Assembly (NCBI GenBank): GCA_017458545.1
Contig: JAFTBA010000191.1
Coordinates: 1-7,041, forward strand
Length of the DNA stretch: 7,041 bases
Direction: 5' to 3'
From: Synergistaceae bacterium
GTDB taxonomy: Bacteria > Synergistota > Synergistia > Synergistales > Aminobacteriaceae
Shown: positions 1-6,200 of the stretch, in pieces
How positions within the stretch are numbered: position 1 is the first letter of the stretch
How the letters are laid out: each line of letters starts with the position of its first letter
Position numbers and translations under genes: made by a program
The notes under the pieces: model-generated
The model's input: only the letters and a program-made list of their open reading frames with translations
Databases searched by the model: none
What the model was told of the DNA's origin: nothing

Positions 1-69
1 AATGAAGATATTGATGAGGTTAAGGCCGTATGTCTTGAGATAGCCGAATGCCTCAGTGCTAAAAAGTAA
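1..69 (+). CDS. C-terminal end of an unidentified protein (partial)
   Basis: Frame 1 is open from the window edge to a TAA at 67-69 and encodes 22 residues, beginning NEDIDEV and ending CLSAKK. A strong intrinsic terminator follows 12 bases after the stop, which supports this being the true end of a plus-strand gene. The pattern of an acidic EDIDEV turn followed by one amphipathic helix is common at the C-terminus of PLP-dependent enzymes such as aminotransferases and cysteine desulfurases. Twenty-two residues are too few to identify a family, so that is only a suggestion. Nothing upstream is visible. Confidence 0.75.
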   Translation, partial: NEDIDEVKAVCLEIAECLSAKK

Positions 70-81
70 TCTTGAGGTTTG

Positions 82-122
82 AGAGTCCCGGTCTTAGAGA
101 TGAGGCCGGGACTCTTTTGTTT
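82..122 (+). terminator. Rho-independent terminator of the upstream gene
   Basis: A perfect 10-bp stem (AGAGTCCCGG at 82-91 with CCGGGACTCT at 106-115) can extend inward by about three more pairs, including one G-T, leaving a loop of about 8 bases. It is followed directly by TTTTGTTT. It lies 12 bases after the TAA of the plus-strand gene, so it most likely ends that transcript. The other side of the stem has no T-run in the minus direction, so it is probably one-directional. Confidence 0.93.
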
Positions 123-157
123 GAAGGTATTTCAGTAACACAGAGGCTTCAAGGGAC

Positions 158-186
158 TGCATATATATATATATATTCGTGTGTGT
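158..186. repeat. (AT)8 / (GT)4 compound microsatellite
   Basis: Positions 161-176 are eight AT units, preceded by TGC and separated by TC from four GT units at 179-186. Almost the whole stretch alternates pyrimidine and purine. It sits between two converging terminators and outside any credible gene or promoter. Such tracts are prone to slippage and to non-B structure when supercoiled, which is general knowledge, but no role is visible here. Confidence 0.9.
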
Positions 187-197
187 CATTCATCTCA

Positions 198-238
198 GTA
201 AAAAAAAACAGGCGGAGAATCCTCAGACCTCCGTCTGT
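198..238 (-). terminator. Rho-independent terminator of the chemoreceptor gene
   Basis: Read on the minus strand, ACAGACGGAG (238-229) pairs with CTCCGCCTGT (217-208) with one A-C mismatch, around an 11-base loop (228-218). A run of T follows (complement of the A-run at 200-208). It lies 18 bases past the TAA of the chemoreceptor. Because no terminator is evident between the nudix gene and the chemoreceptor, it may end transcripts of both. It converges with the plus-strand terminator at 82-122. Confidence 0.88.
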
Positions 239-256
239 CAAAAACCTTATGCAGGG

Positions 257-2419
257 TTATGCTTTCTTCTTTGCTGCAGGAAGGGCTTTCCTTGCGGGTG
301 AGCTCTTCTTGGCAGTGCCCTCTTCTCCAATGTGGAACTGTGAGAGTGATTCGGTTATGCTCTCGACCAATCCTGTCTGGTCAACTGCTCCCTGTGCGGC
401 TCTCTCAGCGATTAACGCTGTCTCGTCCATATCGTTCTTGATGCTCTCAAGGTGTTCGAGTATCTCTGTCGTTGCTTTCGTAACGTTATCGATTCCTGCG
501 GCGATTTCACGGCTTGAAGCTGCCTGTTCCTGAGCGACTGCGGCAATGTTCTGAATCCTGTCGTTCGCCTTGTCAATCTGTCCGATTGCCTCAGCAAGCG
601 AATCCTGTGCGCCGTTAGCCTTCTCGGTCGTCTCGTCAAGCAGTACTGCTGTCTCATCGCTCGATGTCTTCGTCTCCCTCGCTGCCTCCTGTAACGTCTC
701 AATAAGTCCTCTGACGTTCTCAGCTGCGCGGCTCGAATCCTCAGCAAGTTTCCTTACCGATTCGGCAACAACTGCAAATCCGCGTCCTGCTTCGCCTGCT
801 CTTGCTGCTTCGATGGCGGCGTTGAGCGCAAGAAGGTTCGTCTGATCTGCTATTGATGTGATTTCGCCGATGAACTCGCTTATCTTGTTGACGCTCTCGA
901 CAAGTTCCTGAAGTTTGATTCCGCTTTCCTTCGTCTTCTTCTGAAGGATTACGATGTTAGCGATTGCCTCTTTAACCGTGTCTACGGCATTACCGGTTAC
1001 GGTGGTCATGTTAGAGATGAACTCGGCGCAGTCAGTTGCTGCCTGTGCACTCGTCATTGAAGCCGCTGACATTTCCTCAGTACCTGCGTTCGATTCCTGA
1101 AGCGATGATGAGTTGTTCTCCATGAGCTTGACGACGTTTGAAACGCTCGAACGCACGTTGTTGGCGTAGTCGAGGTTCTTGCCTGCGTCTTCTTTCATTG
1201 CGCCTGCCTTGTCGTGGCTCTCAACGGCAAGTCCGCGAATGGCCCCGATTGCCGTGCTTAACGCCGCGAACATTTCCGTCAGTGCATCGCCTAAGTGTCC
1301 TAACTCATCTTTGCCCTCATAATGGAAATCTCCGCGAGTGATTGACATATCGCCGTCCCTTGCGTTTCCGCAAAGCTCAACGACTCTGCCCAGAGGTGTT
1401 GAGATTGACTTAGCGATGTAGAGCGCGATACCGATACCGATAACTATTGCTGCGGCTGCGAGGCTGATTACGAGCGTCATAGTGCTTCCGAGCGAGTCAT
1501 ATGCACCCTGTGAAAGCTCAACTATTCTATGGGTACCTGCGTCAGTAATCTTGTTCGAGATAGTAACAAGGCTCAGTCCGTCAGCAAGAAGTGCAGCGAA
1601 CGCCGGTTCAGTCTGTGTGAACGATGTGAGTACGTCATTAAATCCGTTCTTCAGCGTCGTGAATGTGCTGCGTCCCTGAGACATGAGGTCTTTGACTTCC
1701 TTGAAACGCGAGCCCTCATAGAATCTGTTGTACTGATTCTCACCGTTCACTAACTGCTGAACTATATCGTTCATCATCTTAGCGTCTCTGGTATCGAGTG
1801 CTACGGCGTAATTCCTGGCTGTTACGGCAAACGCTGTCGTAAGGGCTTCGGCCTGCCTTATGCGGTTAATGTCGGTCTCGAAATCATGACCTTCAAGATT
1901 CGTCTTGAGGCTGTCCAGTGTAATCTGGTACTGCATGTTGACGATGCTTGTGAGGAGTTCGATCATCTTGTCGATTTCCTTGTTGAGCGTTGCGGAAACT
2001 GTACGCTTAGTGCGAATCATCTGGAATGCTTTGTTAGCTGTTGACTCTGCATTGCGGAGTATGCGCTCCATTTCGGGGAGGTTCTCGGACAAAGTTACCA
2101 GTGAAGCATCCTGAGCATACATTTGTTTTCCTTTTTCTATGAGTGTCCGCAGACCCGTAAAGAAGTTTGTGAGTCTGTCAATATCCTCATCGCTTTCAGA
2201 GAATTTTAAGTCTCTGACACAAGCCCTTATCCAGCTGATCTGGTTAGTGAGTTCAACAGCGAGTTTGACAGTATTGTCAACTACCTTCTGAAGGTAAGCA
2301 ACATCCGTCTGAACGGCTGAAATGCTCGTCCATGAGAAGAACACCGCAACTCCGAAAAGCGCAAGGACAATCCCGAAGCCTATCGTGAGTTTGCCCGTAA
2401 TCTTGAAATTGTTTAACAT
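257..2419 (-). CDS. Methyl-accepting chemotaxis protein with large all-helical sensor domain
   Basis: This 720-residue inner-membrane chemoreceptor would signal through CheW and CheA. Residues 12-30 form TM1, and about 31-313 a periplasmic region of roughly 280 residues that looks wholly helical. Residues 315-336 form TM2. The HAMP domain spans about 336-394, with P342 and a DELGHLGDAL segment at 371-380. A long antiparallel coiled coil follows, with the hallmark hairpin tip at about 519-560 (DQTNLLALNAAIEAAR, then AGRGFAVVAESVRKLAE). Likely methylation segments are near GTEEMSAA (446-453) and VAQEQAASS (628-636), inferred from the family pattern. The sensor length suggests a double four-helix bundle such as the HBM type, but I cannot assign a ligand. 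The protein ends in a Lys/Ala/Pro/Ser-rich tail (704-720) without a CheR-binding pentapeptide. ATG at 2419 is preceded by AGGAGA. Identification as a chemoreceptor is secure; the ligand is unknown. Confidence 0.97.
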   Translation of the reverse strand: MLNNFKITGKLTIGFGIVLALFGVAVFFSWTSISAVQTDVAYLQKVVDNTVKLAVELTNQISWIRACVRDLKFSESDEDIDRLTNFFTGLRTLIEKGKQMYAQDASLVTLSENLPEMERILRNAESTANKAFQMIRTKRTVSATLNKEIDKMIELLTSIVNMQYQITLDSLKTNLEGHDFETDINRIRQAEALTTAFAVTARNYAVALDTRDAKMMNDIVQQLVNGENQYNRFYEGSRFKEVKDLMSQGRSTFTTLKNGFNDVLTSFTQTEPAFAALLADGLSLVTISNKITDAGTHRIVELSQGAYDSLGSTMTLVISLAAAAIVIGIGIALYIAKSISTPLGRVVELCGNARDGDMSITRGDFHYEGKDELGHLGDALTEMFAALSTAIGAIRGLAVESHDKAGAMKEDAGKNLDYANNVRSSVSNVVKLMENNSSSLQESNAGTEEMSAASMTSAQAATDCAEFISNMTTVTGNAVDTVKEAIANIVILQKKTKESGIKLQELVESVNKISEFIGEITSIADQTNLLALNAAIEAARAGEAGRGFAVVAESVRKLAEDSSRAAENVRGLIETLQEAARETKTSSDETAVLLDETTEKANGAQDSLAEAIGQIDKANDRIQNIAAVAQEQAASSREIAAGIDNVTKATTEILEHLESIKNDMDETALIAERAAQGAVDQTGLVESITESLSQFHIGEEGTAKKSSPARKALPAAKKKA

Positions 2420-2430
2420 GAAAACTAATC

Positions 2431-2436
2431 TCTCCT
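2431..2436 (-). promoter_or_regulatory. Ribosome binding site of the chemoreceptor
   Basis: On the minus strand AGGAGA lies 11 bases before the ATG at 2419. The match to the anti-Shine-Dalgarno sequence is strong and fixes the start so that TM1 follows within a dozen residues. The surrounding 2420-2515 gap is AT-rich near the gene, but I found no -35/-10 pair good enough to call. Confidence 0.8.
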
Positions 2437-2515
2437 AAATATTGAAATATAAATGTAAACAGAAAGAATGAAGACTTAAAAACTGCAACCCTATTAGCGC
2501 GACTTTACGTTACAA

Positions 2516-3079
2516 TCATTCAGGGGCAATCCCCTCCTTAGCCATGAGCCACGAAAGAGCTGCAAAAGTCTTCGAGTCCCGTATTTTACCTTCACGGATG
2601 AATGTCGGTATGTCATTGAGTGAAATTTCGCACACCGAAACATTTTCGTCCTCGTCCTGCGTGAGTGAGGATTTTGTGAGTCCTTCAGCAAGATACAGTG
2701 TGAAAAGTTCCGTACAGAATCCCGGTGATGCATAGAACTCACCTATTCTGTGGAGCTTCGAGGCTTTGACGTTGAGTTCTTCCTGCATTTCGCGTTCGGC
2801 GGCCTGTGAAGGGTCTTCGCCTTTTTCGATGAGGCCGGCACAGATTTCGAGTGTTTCCTCATGGACTGCATACCTGTACTGTCTTACGAGCAGTACTGTT
2901 TTGCGGTCAGTGAAGACCAGCATACCTACAGCAGGTTTGTGTTCAACTACTTCTCTGGAGGCATGATGACCTGACGGTGTGAGGACTTCATCACAGCGCA
3001 CGCTGAGGATTTTTCCGTCAAAGATTCTGTTTTCCTTAACGCAGACTTCTTCAATGTTGGATTTCTTTTCTTGCGGCAT
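2516..3079 (-). CDS. nudF: ADP-ribose pyrophosphatase, Nudix family (NudF type)
   Basis: This 187-residue cytoplasmic hydrolase most likely splits ADP-ribose into AMP and ribose 5-phosphate using Mg2+. The Nudix box is clear at residues 82-104: G82, E88, R96-E97 and E100-E101 are in register, with the E97/E100/E101 cluster as metal ligands. The SPG at 118-120, about 15 residues past the box, is the marker separating ADP-ribose pyrophosphatases from other Nudix enzymes. The N-terminal part (IFDGKILSV, then SREVVEHKPAVGML) and overall length match the Bacillus NudF/YqkG type. Two departures stand out: the usual EIPAG before the box is EICAG (C80), and the box glycine near its end is N103. Neither is a metal ligand. 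The ATG at 3079 has CAGGTG five bases upstream, and an in-frame stop lies a little further up, at 3116-3118. The gene is first in a possible two-gene unit with the chemoreceptor. Family is certain; substrate is inferred from the motif. Confidence 0.93.
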   Translation of the reverse strand: MPQEKKSNIEEVCVKENRIFDGKILSVRCDEVLTPSGHHASREVVEHKPAVGMLVFTDRKTVLLVRQYRYAVHEETLEICAGLIEKGEDPSQAAEREMQEELNVKASKLHRIGEFYASPGFCTELFTLYLAEGLTKSSLTQDEDENVSVCEISLNDIPTFIREGKIRDSKTFAALSWLMAKEGIAPE

Positions 3080-3084
3080 AAAAA

Positions 3085-3090
3085 CACCTG
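3085..3090 (-). promoter_or_regulatory. Ribosome binding site of nudF
   Basis: Minus-strand CAGGTG ends five bases before the ATG at 3079. It is a modest match (AGGTG) at good spacing. No other in-frame start lies between here and the upstream in-frame stop at 3116-3118. Confidence 0.6.
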
Positions 3091-3118
3091 CCCTTTTCTG
3101 TTTGCTGAATTTTGCCTA

Positions 3119-3124
3119 ATTATA
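3119..3124 (-). promoter_or_regulatory. Likely -10 box of the nudF promoter
   Basis: A perfect TATAAT reads on the minus strand here, 40 bases before the nudF start. The best -35 candidates at 16-18 bp spacing (for example TGTAAA) are poor, so the promoter may be weak or need an activator. This rests on the -10 match and position only. Confidence 0.5.
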
Positions 3125-3224
3125 GCGCATATCCTCAAAGTTTACATAATGAATCTGATTTTGTTGAACATGAACACATGCACTACAGGTTTATTATCTT
3201 AACACTTCTTTTGTCTTAATGGCT

Positions 3225-3230
3225 TATAAT
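3225..3230 (+). promoter_or_regulatory. Likely -10 box of the AsmA/TamB-like gene promoter
   Basis: A perfect TATAAT on the plus strand sits 40 bases before the TTG start at 3271. A TTAACA at 3199-3204 resembles a -35 box, but the spacer is 20 bases, longer than ideal, and no better hexamer lies at 16-18. Transcription would start near 3237, leaving a leader of about 34 bases. This fits the TTG start and its ribosome site better than it fits the ATG at 3355. Confidence 0.5.
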
Positions 3231-3254
3231 TACGTCAAAAAAATTATTATGAAA

Positions 3255-3260
3255 AAGGGT
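3255..3260 (+). promoter_or_regulatory. Ribosome binding site deciding the TTG start at 3271
   Basis: AAGGGT followed by GTG lies about 11 bases before TTG 3271. An in-frame TGA at 3262-3264 rules out any earlier standard start. The GTG codons at 3261 and 3263 are in other frames. The rival start, ATG 3355, has GGAAAAGG ending only four bases upstream, which is close. Confidence 0.5.
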
Positions 3261-3270
3261 GTGAAATATT

Positions 3271-6200
3271 TTGATAGCCGATAACATTCTCCTTCCTGCC
3301 CTGTACGAAAAACATAACCGCAGAAAAAATTACAGGCGCAGCGGAAAAGGTCTAATGAAATTCATTCTTTTAATCTTTGTTGTACTCGTAATATCGCTCG
3401 TTCTTTTCTCATTCGCCGACATAGGCGGCAACATTGCCCTCAGTATCGCAAAAAAATTCCTGAGCGATAACTACAGAATTGAACTCACTGCCGAAAAAAT
3501 TACAGGCAATCCGTTCAAAGGTTATACGCTGCACAACTTCGGGCTCAAAGATCAGGCCAAAAATCAAAACATTTTCTCAGCAGGTTTCCTCTCAGCACGT
3601 ATCAATCTCACCGCCTTACTGACGGCTAATCTCAGACTCGCTGAAGTAGCTTTGGGCGGCATAAGCATGGACGTTGACACTTTCGTCACCACAGTAAGAA
3701 ACTTAGAATTGCCTTCACCTTCAACGTCAACGCCAAAAACTTCGCGCGAATCTTTCGGCGTAACTCCTGCATTTGCCGACACAGATAACCCCGAAACACT
3801 CCCTGAAATTCCCGTTGACCGTTTCAGCATTAAGGACAGTCATTTCACATCAGCTTTCGGAGTGTTCGACGTAAACGAAATAGGTGCTGACGTTAAGAAT
3901 CTTGACGTTGATGTTGACGGAAGCATTAACGGCCTTCCCGTTAAAGGCAAAATTGATATGGGAGAGTCCGCAGGTTTAACGGCTGCCAATACTGCCGAAT
4001 TATTTTTCGGGACAGGCAAGCTGTTAGCGACAGGAGGACTCATTAACGGCAGCTTGGACTTCCACGCTTCAGCTGAGGATTTCGACCTGAAGGAAATAAC
4101 TGCGTTATACCCTTCATTGCTGAAAGCTCAGGATTTTGACGGCAAAACGGATTTCACGGCAGACATTACAGGCGCGGTTGACAATCCTAAATTCAAAGGC
4201 TCAATCGATTACAAAGGCACTAAGATTTACGGCTACCCTGTTGAACGCGCAAGCGCAAACATCGGTTACTCAGATTACCGCGTATCACTCAGTAACATTC
4301 AGGCAAGTGCTTTCAACGTTCCCGTTCAGGGCGAAATAGCAGCAGCAGCACGGCCAAATCAGCCCGTTTCAGTAATGGTTAAACTTGACGGAAGTGAGGC
4401 TAATCTTAACGGCCTCGACAAAATTTTAGGCATTCCCGAACTCAAAGCGTTAAGCGGCAAAGTCTCACTCTTTAACGTCAACATCAGCGGCCCTGTTAAT
4501 GCTTTAAGCGGTCTGGTAAACTTCAACTCTCCTAAGATTGCTTATGACGGAAGAGCTTTGACGAACATTCGCGCTCAGATGAAACTCACTCAGAGTGATA
4601 CGGCACGTGTTGACGGGAAATTTACTTTTGAGGGAGCTAACGGTTATTTGAACGGCAGTATAGCTTCTCTTCTGACTGCACCCGACATGAATTTAACCGC
4701 TAAAATCGCTGAGCTCGATGTCAAACGAATCGAAAATATGATTCCTGACGCTCCGCAATACGGATTGGCAGGAAAAATTACGGCCTCTGTTACCGTTAAA
4801 GGCACTGCATTAAATCCTAAAGTAACAGGCTCGTTAAACAGCCCTGAGTTTTCGGGATGGGGTCAGAAAATCACTAAGCCCGTGATAAATTTTTCGTTTG
4901 CCAATAAGACGCTGACCCTCAGCAAAACTGAAGGCACTATTAACGGTATGCCCATCAACGTCAGCGGAACAGTCTCACCGTTACCGTCCCAGAATCCTAA
5001 TCTCAACATCAACGCTACCATAACGATGACACCTTCGGCACTGAAAGACTACGTTCCCGACATCGGCCAATATAACCTCAAAGGCAGTATCAACGCAGGA
5101 CTCAAAGTTCAGGGCAGTGCGAACAATCCTTCAGTTAATCTGCTGGCCTCATCACCTAACCTTCAGGCTATGGACATGATTAACGCTAAGGATATTGAGC
5201 TTACTACTGCGCTGAACGGCGACCTCTCGAAACTCGAACGCATTAAAGTCAACGCGTCAGCAAAATCAATAACAGCAAGCGGCATGACATTCTCAGGAGT
5301 TAAGGCCGATATTGCCAAGAACGGCGATACTATAGCTCTTTCGGCATTGAGTGCTAAGAGCGGTTCGGGAACTGTAACGGGTGAAGGTACTGCATCAGTT
5401 TCAGGGAAATCACCGCTTAATTTCGGCTTTAATTTCAACAACTTAGAGCTTGCACCGTTAGCAGCCTCATCAGGAATTAACCTCAAGGGGAATTTATCGG
5501 GCGTTCTCAAAATATCAGGCCAGAACTCTAACCCTTCAATCAGTCTTAATGCTAACGTTCCTTCACTTAATGCTGCAGGTTTCGCTCTGAATAATTTTGT
5601 TGCTGATGTTTCGGGCAGCATGAGCAGTATCAATCTGAAGAACGTTAAAGCATCTGTTGAAGGTTCTGAGGTTACTGCAACGGGAACGGTTCAGGTAACG
5701 CCGTCATTGAAACTCAACATCAACATTAACGGCAGTAACATCAACCTTGCACAGCTCCTTAAAGATTACCCCGAGATGAAAGGGAAGCTGACGGGAATCG
5801 CAGGTTTAACGTTCAACGTAACCGGCAATGACAAAGGCATAACGGGTAAAGGTTCGTTGACCTCGAAAACATTGCAGGCATTCGGACTGAAGATGAGTGA
5901 TGTTAATTTGCCGCTGTCGTATTCGGGAGTAACGTTCTCATCATCCGGAGGGACTGCGAAACTTTACGGAGGTACGGCCAAGAACGTATTAACGTTTAAC
6001 ACTTCAACGATGAAGTTCACTGATGACATTAACGTAAACGGTATTGACGTGAACGGATTGATTCAGGATTTATCGGGCGGTCTCGAAGGTAAAATTACCG
6101 GAAAGGGCAAGCTGATGTTTAAGGTCAACGGCTCAGTGAAAGACAAAGTATCATATTCAGGTAACGGAGCTTTCACGATGGGTAAGGGAGCTATAACGGG

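Noticed and set aside
72..533. Plus-strand open frame of 153 codons overlapping the end of the chemoreceptor
   Set aside because: It runs through the terminator, the AT microsatellite and the second terminator, then lies antisense to the well-supported chemoreceptor. It has no ribosome site and its composition looks like the reverse of the coding strand.
2420..2515. Possible flagellar-type (sigma-28) promoter for the chemoreceptor, from a TAAA on the minus strand
   Set aside because: The TAAA is present, but no GCCGATAA-like box follows at the required distance. Ordinary -35/-10 pairs in this gap are also too poor to call.
2522..2535. Small GC-rich hairpin (AGGGG/CCCCT) over the last codons of nudF
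   Set aside because: The stem has only five pairs, it lies before the stop codon, and no T-run follows in either direction, so it is not a convincing terminator.
3751..3786. Signal-peptidase-like AFA-D site at residues 167-170 of the AsmA/TamB-like protein
   Set aside because: It lies more than 110 residues after the membrane helix, within a Ser/Thr/Pro-rich loop, with no hydrophobic segment just before it. It is most likely chance.
5163..5633. Minus-strand open frame of 156 codons inside the AsmA/TamB-like gene
   Set aside because: It is antisense to a continuous, family-recognisable frame and has no ribosome site or recognisable domain. The same applies to the other open frames inside the three main genes.
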